Source: Bradyrhizobium archetypum (lineage in GTDB: Bacteria; Pseudomonadota; Alphaproteobacteria; Rhizobiales; Xanthobacteraceae). From it: a DNA stretch of 64,000 nt. The notes under the pieces were generated by a model. It had not been told where the DNA came from. It made no database searches and worked only from the letters and a program-made list of their open reading frames with translations. Both the position numbers and the translations under genes were made by a program. Position 1 is the stretch's first letter. Every line of letters begins with the position of its first letter. Positions 31,370-39,809 of the stretch are shown here, in pieces. The DNA lies in the NCBI RefSeq assembly GCF_013114835.1, contig NZ_JAAVLW010000013.1, forward strand, positions 1 to 64,000. Direction: 5' to 3'.

Positions 31370-32767
31370 ATGTTCGAAGGCTGGGATGCGGTGGTATTGG
31401 CCCGGGCGCAGTTTGCTTTCACGATGTCGTTCCATATCATATTTCCCGCCTTTTCGATCGGGCTCGCCAGCTATCTCGCCGTGCTCGAAGCGCTGTGGCT
31501 ATGGACCGGCCGCGAGGTCTATATCAACCTGTTCAATTACTGGCTAAAAATCTTTGCGGTCGCCTTCGGCATGGGCGTGGTGTCGGGCATCGTGATGTCT
31601 TACCAGTTCGGCACCAACTGGTCGGCCTTTTCCGACAAGGTCGGACCGGTGATCGGTCCGCTGATGGCCTATGAGGTGCTGACGGCGTTTTTCCTTGAGG
31701 CAGGCTTCCTCGGCGTGATGCTGTTTGGCCTGAAGCGCGTCGGCCCGAAACTGCATTTTCTGGCGACGCTGATGGTCGCGATCGGCACGCTGATTTCGGC
31801 GTTCTGGATTCTCTCGGCCAATTCGTGGATGCAGACGCCGGCCGGCCACACCATCAATGCTGACGGCCAGTTCATTGCCGCCGACTGGCTGAAGGTGATC
31901 TTCAACCCGTCGTTTCCCTATCGTCTCGTGCACATGGTGCTGGCAGCCTATCTGACCACGGCACTGGTGGTCGGCGCGGTCGGCGCCTGGCACCTGTTGC
32001 GCGACCGCCATCTCGCCGGCCCGCGCGTGATGTTTTCGATGGCGATGTGGATGGCGACGCTGGTGGCGCCGCTTCAAATCCTGGCGGGCGACCAGCACGG
32101 CCTCAACACGCTGGAGCATCAGCCCGTGAAGATCATGGCGATGGAAGGCCATTTTCAGAGCCACAAGGACGGCGCGCCGCTGATCCTGTTCGGCCTGCCC
32201 AACCAGAGCGCCAGCCGGGTCGACTACGCGGTCGAAGTGCCGAAGCTGGGTTCCGTGATTCTCAAGCATTCGCCGGATGCGCCGATGGCCGGCCTCGATA
32301 CCGTGCCGCGCGAAAACTGGCCGCCGGTTGCGATCGCGTTCTGGTCGTTCCGGATCATGGTCGGCATGGGATTGCTGATGCTGGCGCTCGGCATGTTCAG
32401 TCTGTTGATGCGCCTGCAAGGCAAGCTCTACGATTCGCGATTGCTGCACCTGTTCGCGGTCGCAATGGCGCCTGCGGGCTTCATCGCCGTGCTCGCAGGC
32501 TGGATCACCACCGAAGTCGGGCGCCAGCCGTTCACGGTCTATGGCTTGCTGCGCACGACTGAATCCGCTTCGCCGCTGGCGGCGCCGGCGGTTGCCTCCT
32601 CGCTGATTGCCTTCATCATCGTCTATTTCGCCGTGTTCGCGGCTGGCGTGATTTATCTCTTGCGCCTGATGGCGGCGCCGCCGCATCCGGGTGAAGAGGG
32701 ACCGTCTCACGAGGCGCCGATCCGCACCGCCGGCATCACGCCCGCCACCCAGGGGGCCCCCTCATGA
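31370..32767 (+). CDS. cioA: Cytochrome bd-type (cyanide-insensitive) quinol oxidase subunit I
   Basis: A 465-residue subunit with about nine membrane helices. It shows the conserved opening LARAQFAFTMSFHIIFPAFSIGLASYLAVLE, which includes the heme b595-ligand His. Other features are the GTNWSAFSDKVGPVIGPLMAYEVLTAFFLEAGFLG region and the heme b558 part PAGHTIN. The quinol loop KIMAMEGHFQSHKDGAPL is short, the CioA rather than the long-Q-loop CydA type. The ATG at 31370 follows AGGTGG; an ATG at 31334 is in frame. It is the first gene of cioA-cioB-DUF2474. It lets the cell respire with oxygen in the presence of cyanide, sulfide or nitric oxide. Confidence 0.93.
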   Translation: MFEGWDAVVLARAQFAFTMSFHIIFPAFSIGLASYLAVLEALWLWTGREVYINLFNYWLKIFAVAFGMGVVSGIVMSYQFGTNWSAFSDKVGPVIGPLMAYEVLTAFFLEAGFLGVMLFGLKRVGPKLHFLATLMVAIGTLISAFWILSANSWMQTPAGHTINADGQFIAADWLKVIFNPSFPYRLVHMVLAAYLTTALVVGAVGAWHLLRDRHLAGPRVMFSMAMWMATLVAPLQILAGDQHGLNTLEHQPVKIMAMEGHFQSHKDGAPLILFGLPNQSASRVDYAVEVPKLGSVILKHSPDAPMAGLDTVPRENWPPVAIAFWSFRIMVGMGLLMLALGMFSLLMRLQGKLYDSRLLHLFAVAMAPAGFIAVLAGWITTEVGRQPFTVYGLLRTTESASPLAAPAVASSLIAFIIVYFAVFAAGVIYLLRLMAAPPHPGEEGPSHEAPIRTAGITPATQGAPS

Positions 32768-33774
32768 ATATCGCGGTCGATCTCGCCACCGTCTGGGCCT
32801 TCATCATCGCCTTTGCCGTGTTCGTCTATGTCGTGATGGACGGCTTCGACCTCGGCCTCGGCATCCTGTTTCCGTTGTTTCCGGAGAAGCACGACCGCGA
32901 CGTCATCATGAATAGCGTCGCGCCGGTCTGGGACGGCAATGAGACCTGGCTGGTGCTCGGCGGCGGCGGGCTGATGGCCGCGTTTCCGCTGGCCTATGCC
33001 GTGCTGATGCCGGCGCTCTACACGCCGATGATTGTGATGCTGCTCGGCCTGGTGTTTCGCGGCGTCGCGTTCGAATTCCGCTGGCGCACGACCAAGGCGC
33101 AAAACCGGTGGGACATCGCCTTTTTCGGCGGATCGCTGCTGGCGACGCTGGCGCAAGGCATTGCACTCGGCGCCATCCTGCAGGGCGTGCATGTCGAGGG
33201 ACGGCACTACGCCGGCGGCTGGTGGGACTGGCTGACGCCGTTCAGCATTCTGACCGGCGTATCGCTGGTGATCGGCTATTCGCTGCTTGGCGCGACCTGG
33301 CTCGTCATGAAGACGGAAGGCGAGTTGCGCGACCGCGCCTATCATCTGAGCTGGATATTTTTGCTGGCGATGCTGGGCGCGATCGGCGCGGTCAGTATCG
33401 CAACGCCATTCCTGCATGTGGAGTACACGCATCGCTGGTTCGCCTGGCCGAACGTCCTCCTGACCGCGCAGGTGCCGATCACGGTGGCCGTGATCACCGT
33501 GCTCTTGCTGCGCAGCCTCGCCAACAAATATGATTACCAGCCGTTCTTCCTGGCGCTGGCGTTGTTTGCGCTCTCCTATGCTGGCCTCGGCATCAGCATG
33601 TATCCCTACATCGTGCCGCAGAGCATCACGATCTGGCAGGCGGCGGCGCCGGCCAACAGCCAGCTCTTCATGCTGTTCGGCGTCGCGGTGCTGATCCCGC
33701 TGATCCTCGGCTATACCGCCTGGGCCTATTGGGTATTCCGCGGCAAGGTCAAACCCGAGAGCGGATATCATTGA
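32764..33774 (+). CDS. cioB: Cytochrome bd-type quinol oxidase subunit II
   Basis: A 336-residue membrane subunit starting VDLATVWAFIIAFAVFVYVVMDGFDLGLGILFPLF, the CydB signature with the conserved DGFDLG. It continues with NSVAPVWDGNETWLVLGGGGLMAAFPLAYA. The start overlaps the cioA stop as ATGA. It forms the heterodimer with subunit I. The stop overlaps the TTG of a 43-codon DUF2474 gene, so the three are translationally coupled. Confidence 0.94.
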   Translation: MNIAVDLATVWAFIIAFAVFVYVVMDGFDLGLGILFPLFPEKHDRDVIMNSVAPVWDGNETWLVLGGGGLMAAFPLAYAVLMPALYTPMIVMLLGLVFRGVAFEFRWRTTKAQNRWDIAFFGGSLLATLAQGIALGAILQGVHVEGRHYAGGWWDWLTPFSILTGVSLVIGYSLLGATWLVMKTEGELRDRAYHLSWIFLLAMLGAIGAVSIATPFLHVEYTHRWFAWPNVLLTAQVPITVAVITVLLLRSLANKYDYQPFFLALALFALSYAGLGISMYPYIVPQSITIWQAAAPANSQLFMLFGVAVLIPLILGYTAWAYWVFRGKVKPESGYH

Positions 33775-33902
33775 AACCAAACGAGCCGCCCCCTCGCCCT
33801 CTCATGCAGCGCCTGCTGTGGTTCGTCGCGCTCTGGCTCGGCGGCGTCGGCACCGTTGCGCTGATTTCGTTTTTGCTGCGGCTGTGGATTGCGCCGAAAT
33901 GA
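33771..33902 (+). CDS. DUF2474 small membrane protein (CydX-like accessory)
   Basis: A 43-residue protein starting at TTG overlapping the cioB stop (TTGA). The short proline-rich cytoplasmic start is followed by one membrane helix, RLLWFVALWLGGVGTVALIS, and the end FLLRLWIAPK. This length and pattern match the DUF2474 proteins found after CioB, thought to be the analogue of the CydX subunit that stabilises bd oxidases. An internal ATG at 33804 would give 32 residues that still contain the helix. Confidence 0.8.
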   Translation: MKPNEPPPRPLMQRLLWFVALWLGGVGTVALISFLLRLWIAPK

Positions 33903-34055
33903 GGCAGCTCAAGTCCCATGAATATGGCGTCGCACGGAAATAGAAGATATTTCAGTGGGGTAACAACCTCGTTCGCCCTAAACTTGCCATCAAGCTAGCC
34001 CTGAGATTTTATGGTTCCGCTGATTTGGCCAATGCGCCGCAAGGAGATTTCTGCG

Positions 34056-34655
34056 ATGAAAAAATTTCGTCACCTGATCTGGATGTTGATCGCCACGGGC
34101 GGTCTGATCCTTTCGGTCTCGCAGAGCCAGGCGCAGTTGCGCCAGCCGGATGTCGGCGACCAGCCCGGGCTGCTTCCCGATGAGTCCGTCGAACTCGATC
34201 CGCAATTCAGGAAGACCGCGGTGCTCTATCGCACCAGCGAACCGCCGGGCACCATCATCATCTCCACGCAGGACCGCCATCTCTATCTGGTGCAGGGCAA
34301 CGGCCGCGCGCTGCGATACGGCATCGGCGTCGGCCGCGAGGGATTCCAGTGGCAGGGACTCGTGAACATCACGCGCAAGGCAGAGTGGCCGGACTGGACG
34401 CCGCCGCCGGAGATGATCGCGCGCCAGCCCTATCTGCCGCGCTTCATGGCGGGAGGCCCCGGCAATCCGCTCGGCGCCCGCGCCATGTATCTCGGCACCA
34501 CCGTCTACCGCATCCACGGCACCAACCGGCCCGACACCATCGGCACCGCCGTGTCTTCGGGCTGCTTCCGGCTCGTCAATGCCGACGTTACCGATCTCTA
34601 CGAGCGCGTCCCGGTCGGCACCAAGGTGATCATCCGCCAGAAGCCTGAACTGTAA
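34056..34655 (+). CDS. L,D-transpeptidase (YkuD/ErfK family)
   Basis: A 199-residue exported protein. The signal is MKKFRHLIWMLIATGGLILSVSQSQA. The YkuD domain begins PPGTIIISTQDRHLYLVQGNGRALRYGIGVGREGF. The catalytic motif is IHGTNRPDTIGTAVSSGCFRLVN, with the nucleophile Cys and His/Gly in place. Such enzymes make 3-3 peptidoglycan cross-links or attach proteins to the wall. The ATG at 34056 is chosen for the signal peptide and the AAGGAG ribosome-binding site; the track-length start at 34011 has neither. It appears monocistronic. Confidence 0.9.
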   Translation: MKKFRHLIWMLIATGGLILSVSQSQAQLRQPDVGDQPGLLPDESVELDPQFRKTAVLYRTSEPPGTIIISTQDRHLYLVQGNGRALRYGIGVGREGFQWQGLVNITRKAEWPDWTPPPEMIARQPYLPRFMAGGPGNPLGARAMYLGTTVYRIHGTNRPDTIGTAVSSGCFRLVNADVTDLYERVPVGTKVIIRQKPEL

Positions 34656-34712
34656 TCCCCGCCGCTGTCTCTTCAGACGCTCCATTCCCTCCTGAAATTG
34701 GCGAGTTAAATA

Positions 34713-35753
34713 ATGCTACGGACATTTCGAGGCGGCCTGCTCATCGGGCTGGCGGTCGCAATCGCGGTCGCGGCCGCTGCAATCACCTACGAGCGTTACG
34801 ACACCAAGACCTTGAAGCGCACCATCCGCCGCGGCGAGGTGCTGTGCGGCGTCAACAAGGGCCTGCCCGGCTTCTCGATCCCCGACGACAAGGGTGATTG
34901 GACCGGCTTCGACGTCGATTTCTGCCGCGCGGTGGCCTCGGCGATCTTCGACGACCCCAAGAAGGCGAAATTTGTTCCGCTCGACGCCAGCGAGCGCTTC
35001 AAGGAATTGCAGAGCCGCAAGGTCGACATCCTCTCCCGCAACTCGACCTGGAGCATGTCGCGCGAGACCAACTACGATCTCTATTTCCCGGCGGTTGCCT
35101 ATTATGACGGCCAGGGCTTCATGCTGCCGCGCTCGCGCAACATCGATTCGGCGCTCGATCTCAACAATAGCAAGGTTTGCGTGCAGGAGGGGACGACGAC
35201 GGCGCTCAACGTCGCCGACCATTTCCGCACCAACAACATGAAATATACCGAAGTGAAGTTTCCCAAGCTGGAAGACGTGCTCAAGGCCTATGAAGGCGGC
35301 AAGTGCGACACCTTCAGCGCCGACGTCTCCCAGCTATACGCGCTCCGCCTGAACCTGATCCAGCCGAGCGACCATGTCATCCTGCCCGACGTCATTTCCA
35401 AGGAGCCGCTTGCGCCGGTGGTGCGCCAGCGCGACGACGACTGGATGATGATCGTGAAGTGGACGCTGTATGCGATGATCAATGCCGAGGAGCTCGGCAT
35501 CACGTCGAAGAACATCGACGAGGCGCTGAAATCGAAGAAGCCCGACGTGATGCGCCTGGTCGGCACGGACGGCACCTACGGCGAAGACCTCGGCCTGCCC
35601 AAGGACTGGGCTGCCCGCATCATCCGCCATGTCGGCAATTACGGCGAGGTCTACGAGCGCAATGTCGGCGAAGGATCGAAACTGAAGATTCCGCGCGGGC
35701 TCAACTCGCTGTGGAGCAACGGCGGCATTCAGTACGCGCCGCCGATACGGTAA
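34713..35753 (+). CDS. General amino-acid ABC transporter substrate-binding protein (AapJ-like)
   Basis: A 346-residue periplasmic protein. The N-terminal hydrophobic segment GLLIGLAVAIAVAAAAITY is followed by TLKRTIRRGEVLCGVNKGLPGFSIPDDKGDWTGFDVDFCRAVA, the AapJ/BztA start. The ending LPKDWAARIIRHVGNYGEVYERNVGEGS is also family-specific. The usual permease and ATPase partners (aapQMP) are not adjacent, so it either serves transporters encoded elsewhere or is an orphan. The segment lacks a clear signal-peptidase site and could be an uncleaved anchor. Confidence 0.88.
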   Translation: MLRTFRGGLLIGLAVAIAVAAAAITYERYDTKTLKRTIRRGEVLCGVNKGLPGFSIPDDKGDWTGFDVDFCRAVASAIFDDPKKAKFVPLDASERFKELQSRKVDILSRNSTWSMSRETNYDLYFPAVAYYDGQGFMLPRSRNIDSALDLNNSKVCVQEGTTTALNVADHFRTNNMKYTEVKFPKLEDVLKAYEGGKCDTFSADVSQLYALRLNLIQPSDHVILPDVISKEPLAPVVRQRDDDWMMIVKWTLYAMINAEELGITSKNIDEALKSKKPDVMRLVGTDGTYGEDLGLPKDWAARIIRHVGNYGEVYERNVGEGSKLKIPRGLNSLWSNGGIQYAPPIR

Positions 35754-35763
35754 GTCTCTCCGC

Positions 35764-35846
35764 CGTCATTGCGAGGAGCGAAGCGACGAAGCAATCCATG
35801 CTTCCCGAGCGGGACTATGGATTGCTTCGCTTCGCTCGCAATGACG
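35764..35846. repeat. Dispersed palindromic repeat, family B (copy 2)
   Basis: CGTCATTGCGAG and CTCGCAATGACG form perfect 12-base ends, with inner GAAGCAATCCAT / ATGGATTGCTTC also inverted. It lies between the convergent ends of the amino-acid binding protein gene and the acyl-CoA dehydrogenase gene and may terminate both. Confidence 0.85.
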
Positions 35847-35871
35847 AGGAAACAGCCCGTCCGAACAACAA

Positions 35872-37011
35872 TCAATACCCCTTCATCCGCGCCAACTGCT
35901 CCGCGTGGTAGTTGCTGTCGCCGAACAATTCCTGGCACACCCGCGCGCGCTTCATGAAGAAGCCAATGTCGAACTGGTCGGTCATGCCCATGCCGCCATG
36001 CATCTGCACGCCTTCCTGCACCGCCAGCGTCGCCGTGGTGCCGGCGCGTGCTTTGGCGACCGCGACCGCCGCGCTGGCGTGATCGAAATCGCCATCGAGG
36101 GCCTGCAGCGCCTTCAGGACGGCCGCGCGGGTGATCTCGATGTCGATGTAGAGCTGCGCGGCACGGTGCTGCAGCGCCTGGAACTCGCCGATCAATTTGC
36201 CGAACTGCTTGCGCTCCTTCAGGTACGTCACGGTGCGGCCGAATACCTCTTCGCTCAGCCCCACCATTTCAGAGGCCACTGCGCCGCGGCCGATATTGAG
36301 CACGCCTTCGAGCAGCGCCCATCCCTGATCGACTTCGCCGAGCACCTGATCGGCATTGATCTCGACATTGCTGAACTCGACCCGCGCGGCGTTATGGGCG
36401 TCGACCATCACGGTGCGTTCGACCGCGACGCCCTTGGCCTTTGGATCCACCAGGAACAGCGTCAGGCCGTTGCGCTCGCCGGGCGCGCCGCCGGTGCGGC
36501 CGGCGACGATCAGGAGATCGGCGGTATGGCCGTCGACCACGAGGGCCTTGGCGCCGCTGAGCTTGAAACCATTGCCCGAGCGCATCGCCTGCAATTTGGT
36601 CTGCAGCGGACGATGTTTTGCGCCCTCGTCGATCGCGAGTGCCGCCAGCAGCGATCCATCCGCGATCTTCGGCAGATGCGCCGATTTCTGCGCCTCGCTG
36701 CCGCCGCGCGACAGCGCCGATGCCGCCAGCACCGCAGTCGACAGAAACGGCGACGGCATCAGGGTGCGGCCGATCTCCTCCATCACCACGCCGGCCTCAA
36801 CGCAGCCAAGCCCGCTGCCGCCGAAATTCTCCGGCACCAGCAAACCGGAAAAGCCCATCTCGGCAAAGGTCTTCCAGAGCTCGCGGGAGAATCCTGTTTC
36901 GTCCTTGCTATCGCGCAAATGGCGCAGATGCGACACCGGCGCCTTGTCGCTGATAAGGCCCCGCGCGCTGTCGCGCAGCATGGATTGTTCTTCGGTGAGG
37001 ACGAGTGCCAT
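35872..37011 (-). CDS. Acyl-CoA dehydrogenase family protein (alpha/beta pair partner)
   Basis: A 379-residue flavoprotein. The start MALVLTEEQSMLRDSARGLI, the GFSGLLVPENFGGSGLGCVEAGVVMEEIG region and the end GVQMHGGMGMTDQFDIGFFMKRARV are typical. The C-terminal domain carries AVQEGVQMHGGMGMTDQ where the FAD-binding QxxGGxG lies. It forms a two-gene operon with the next acyl-CoA dehydrogenase upstream. Such pairs often make heteromeric enzymes for CoA esters of aromatic side chains, steroid-like or branched substrates. The catalytic base and substrate cannot be fixed from sequence alone. Confidence 0.87.
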   Translation of the reverse strand: MALVLTEEQSMLRDSARGLISDKAPVSHLRHLRDSKDETGFSRELWKTFAEMGFSGLLVPENFGGSGLGCVEAGVVMEEIGRTLMPSPFLSTAVLAASALSRGGSEAQKSAHLPKIADGSLLAALAIDEGAKHRPLQTKLQAMRSGNGFKLSGAKALVVDGHTADLLIVAGRTGGAPGERNGLTLFLVDPKAKGVAVERTVMVDAHNAARVEFSNVEINADQVLGEVDQGWALLEGVLNIGRGAVASEMVGLSEEVFGRTVTYLKERKQFGKLIGEFQALQHRAAQLYIDIEITRAAVLKALQALDGDFDHASAAVAVAKARAGTTATLAVQEGVQMHGGMGMTDQFDIGFFMKRARVCQELFGDSNYHAEQLARMKGY

Positions 37012-37053
37012 GGAGGTGCTTCCGGTTTGAAAGGTAACACGTGATTTTTGAGG

Positions 37054-37154
37054 CGTCATTCCGGGGCGATGCGAAAGCCTCGAACTATAGTGCGCCAGTG
37101 CGCACCTGAGAATCTCGTTCCGGGTCCGACGCTTCGCGCCGCCCCGGAACGACG
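37054..37154. repeat. Dispersed palindromic repeat, family A (copy 2)
   Basis: The ends CGTCATTCCGGGGC and GCCCCGGAACGACG enclose GAACTATAGTGCGCCAGTGCGCACCTGAGAATCTCG-like filler, part of which (the GTGCGCACCTGAGAATCTCG portion) is shared with copy 3. It separates the two acyl-CoA dehydrogenase genes of the same orientation. Confidence 0.8.
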
Positions 37155-37162
37155 GAATTTGC

Positions 37163-38347
37163 TCACGCCCCCGGCAGATCGAGGATGCGCTTGGCGACGA
37201 TGCCGAGCATCACCTCCGATGTGCCGCCTTCGATCGAGTTGGCCTTGGTGCGCAGCCAGGCGCGTGGGCGGGCGCCGCCGCGGGAGCGCTCGCTTTCCCA
37301 TTCCAGCGCATCGATGCCGCCGGCCGACATCAAGATCTCGTGGCGGCGCTTGTTGAGCTCGGTGCCGTAATATTTCATCGCCGAAGAGAACGCCGGATGC
37401 GATTGCCCGGCTTTCGCGAGATCAACGGCGCGCTCGGCCACGGCCGCAAACGCCGCCTCGTCGATGTCGAACGCCGCGATCTGGCTGCGCAGCACGGCAT
37501 CGTCGAGCCGGCCGGAATCATCGCTCCCGACGGAGTCGGCGGCAACTTGTCCGAGCGGACGGCCGATACCGCGCTCTCCAGTGCCCGAGATCATCGCGCG
37601 CTCGTGCTGCAGCAGATATTTTGCAACATCCCAGCCGCGGTTGACCTGCCCGACCACATTGGATTTCGGCACGCGTACATTGTCGAAGAAGGTTTCGCAG
37701 AACGGCGAATAGCCCGAGATCAGGAGGATCGGCTTGGTGGAGACGCCCTTTGAGGCCATGTCGAACAGGATGAAGCTGATGCCGTCATGCTTCTTTGCGG
37801 TCGGATCGGTACGCACCAGGCAGAAGATCCAATCGGCATAGTTCGCATAGGACGTCCAGATCTTCTGGCCATTGATGATGTAGTCGTCGCCATCGCTCTC
37901 GGCGCGGGTCTGCAGCGAAGCGAGGTCCGATCCGGCGTTCGGCTCCGAATAGCCCTGACACCAGCGGATCAGGCCGGCAGCAATCTTCGGCAGATGCTCC
38001 TTCTTCTGCGCCTCAGTGCCGTATTTCAGCAGCGCCGGCCCGAGCATCCAGATGCCGAAGCTGGACAGCGGCGAGCGCGCGCCCATTGCCGCCATTTCCT
38101 CGCGCAGCACCTTGTGCTCCGCGGGCGAAAGGCCGCCGCCGCCATATTCCTTCGGCCAGTCCGGCACGGTCCAGCCCTTGTCGCGCATCCGCTCGAACCA
38201 GACGCGCTGCGGCTCGGATGAAAATTTGGCGTTGCGTCCGCCCCAATAGGTATCGCTCTCCGAGGTCATGGGGCGCCGCATTTCCGGCGGGCAATTCGTC
38301 TCCAGCCACGCGCGGGTTTCACGGCGGAAGGTTTCCAGATCGGACAT
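37163..38347 (-). CDS. Acyl-CoA dehydrogenase family protein
   Basis: A 394-residue acyl-CoA dehydrogenase. The N-terminal domain has FERMRDKGWTVPDWPKEYGGGGLSPAE. The flavin/substrate contacts are in WCQGYSEPNAGSDLASLQTRAE followed by DDYIINGQKIWTSYANYADW. The C-terminal domain has SMLGI-type IEGGTSEVMLGIVAKRIL with the usual SIEGGTSE loop. The ATG at 38347 is chosen because GGAAA lies 8 bases upstream; 38362 and 38407 are alternatives. It precedes the partner gene by a repeat-filled 151-base gap and is probably co-transcribed with it. The substrate is unknown. Confidence 0.88.
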   Translation of the reverse strand: MSDLETFRRETRAWLETNCPPEMRRPMTSESDTYWGGRNAKFSSEPQRVWFERMRDKGWTVPDWPKEYGGGGLSPAEHKVLREEMAAMGARSPLSSFGIWMLGPALLKYGTEAQKKEHLPKIAAGLIRWCQGYSEPNAGSDLASLQTRAESDGDDYIINGQKIWTSYANYADWIFCLVRTDPTAKKHDGISFILFDMASKGVSTKPILLISGYSPFCETFFDNVRVPKSNVVGQVNRGWDVAKYLLQHERAMISGTGERGIGRPLGQVAADSVGSDDSGRLDDAVLRSQIAAFDIDEAAFAAVAERAVDLAKAGQSHPAFSSAMKYYGTELNKRRHEILMSAGGIDALEWESERSRGGARPRAWLRTKANSIEGGTSEVMLGIVAKRILDLPGA

Positions 38348-38508
38348 ATCAGGCGTTTCCATGTGGGATGTCACAGGTGACCTTAGCCCTCGCGTTGCGG
38401 AATTCAATATATGTCTGACGTCAGCTCATGCCCTAGACGCGGTGGCCTTGGCACCCGATCGGGTGTATGCGCAACGGCGTAACAATTGAAAAACAAGAGG
38501 AAACGGGC

Positions 38509-39054
38509 ATGCGGCTGAAATTGCTTTCGCCTGGCGAAATGAGCGCCGACCAGAAAGAAGTCTATGACGAGGCCATCGCAGGAAAACGCGGTGCGCCGCC
38601 GGCGCCGATGATGGCCTGGCTCAACAGCCCGGAGATGGCGCGGCACGCCACGCGGCTTGGCGAGCAGCTCCGTTTCAACACGATCTTTCCGGCAAAGCTT
38701 TCCGAGATCGCGATCCTCGTCACCGCACGGCACTGGACCTCGCATTACGAATGGTATGCGCACAAGCGCCTGGCGCTGAAGGGTGGCATGGACCCTGACA
38801 TCATCGAGGACATCAGAGATCGCCGTACGCCGACCTTTGACGATCCCAAGGGCAAGATGATCTACGATCTCGCCAAGTCGCTGCACGAGGGCCACGGCGT
38901 GTCGCAGGCGCTGTACGACGAGGCGGTGAAAATGCTTACGGTGCGCGGCGTCGTCGAAGTGATCGGGCTGTGCGGCTATTACACGATGGTGTCAATGACG
39001 CTGAACACGTTTGAATTCGGACTGCCGGAGGGCGAGGTGTCCGATCTTGCGTAA
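38509..39054 (+). CDS. Carboxymuconolactone decarboxylase (CMD/AhpD-like) family protein
   Basis: A 181-residue all-helical protein. The conserved CMD core is LSEIAILVTARHWTSHYEWYAHKRLALKGGM. The redox Cys-x2-Cys of AhpD is absent (the equivalent region has no cysteine), so a peroxidase role is unlikely. The Glu-His pair of the decarboxylase-like branch is present. The ATG at 38509 follows GAGGAAA; 38467 is an alternative. It is divergent from the acyl-CoA dehydrogenase genes and followed by a VOC-fold gene. Its function is unassigned. Confidence 0.82.
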   Translation: MRLKLLSPGEMSADQKEVYDEAIAGKRGAPPAPMMAWLNSPEMARHATRLGEQLRFNTIFPAKLSEIAILVTARHWTSHYEWYAHKRLALKGGMDPDIIEDIRDRRTPTFDDPKGKMIYDLAKSLHEGHGVSQALYDEAVKMLTVRGVVEVIGLCGYYTMVSMTLNTFEFGLPEGEVSDLA

Positions 39055-39071
39055 CGAGAATCCGCGCCTAC

Positions 39072-39177
39072 GTGTCCCGGACGCGGTGCACCGCGGAGCC
39101 GGGACCCATGCCGGCGCGCAACATAGGCCCCGGCTTAGCAGCGCACCGCTTCGCGCTACGCAGCATCCGGGGCACGC
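39072..39177. repeat. Dispersed repeat, family E
   Basis: Begins GTGTCCCGGACGCGGTGCAC, contains the inner pair GTCCCGG / CCGGGAC, and closes with GCGCTACGCAGCATCCGGGGCAC, an imperfect inverse of the start. It occupies most of the gap between the CMD-family gene and the VOC-family gene. No second full copy was recognised in the window. Confidence 0.6.
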
Positions 39178-39197
39178 CAGCTTCGAAGGAAGGCAAG

Positions 39198-39692
39198 ATG
39201 CCCTCACATCCTCCCATCATTGCCGGTACCCGCATCGGGCATGTCCACCTCAAGGTCGCCGATCTCGAGCGCGCGCTGGGGTTCTATTGCGGCGTGCTCG
39301 GTTTTGAGGTGATGCAACGGATGGGCTCCGGTGCGGCGTTCATCTCGGCGGGCGGCTATCACCACCATATCGGGCTCAACACCTGGGAAAGCAAAGGCGG
39401 CCATCCGCCGCCGCCTGGCACCACCGGGCTGTTTCACACCGCCATCCTCTATCCCACGCGCGCGGCGCTGGCCGATGCGCTATATCGCGTGATCGAGGCC
39501 GGCATCGAACTTGATGGCGCCAGCGACCACGGCGTCAGCGAGGCGCTTTATTTGCGCGATCCCGACCAGAACGGCGTCGAGCTCTATCGCGACCGGCCGA
39601 AGGAGGAATGGCCGCGCACACCCGACGGATCGCTCGCGATGTTCACCAAGCGGCTGGATCTGGAGGATCTGTTGCGGGCGCGGGAGGCGTAG
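39198..39692 (+). CDS. Glyoxalase/catechol-dioxygenase-fold (VOC) protein
   Basis: A 164-residue vicinal-oxygen-chelate protein. The first module begins TRIGHVHLKVADLERALGFYCGVLGFEV, with the His ligand position in GHVHLKV. The second begins GLFHTAILYPTRAALADALYRV with a further His. The C-terminal Glu ligand is in DPDQNGVELYRDRP. This is the CatE/YfiE type two-module arrangement, with a metal-dependent dioxygenase or isomerase role. The ATG at 39198 follows AAGGAAGGCAAG; upstream residues derive from repeat E. The substrate is not deducible. Confidence 0.82.
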   Translation: MPSHPPIIAGTRIGHVHLKVADLERALGFYCGVLGFEVMQRMGSGAAFISAGGYHHHIGLNTWESKGGHPPPPGTTGLFHTAILYPTRAALADALYRVIEAGIELDGASDHGVSEALYLRDPDQNGVELYRDRPKEEWPRTPDGSLAMFTKRLDLEDLLRAREA

Positions 39693-39703
39693 TCTCACCT
39701 CCG

Positions 39704-39809
39704 CCGTCATTCCGGGGCGATGCGGAGCATCGAACTATGGTGCCCAATTGCGCACCTGAGAATCTCGAGATTCCGGGTCTGGTGCTAACGCACCAGCCCG
39801 GAATGACGG
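39704..39809. repeat. Dispersed palindromic repeat, family A (copy 3)
   Basis: The ends CCGTCATTCCGGGG and GCCCGGAATGACGG are inverted, with TCTCGAGA in the interior. The right end overlaps the last codons of the minus-strand MFS gene, whose TAG stop (39785-39787) and final residues RSRHSGLVR come from the repeat. It lies between convergent genes. Confidence 0.85.
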
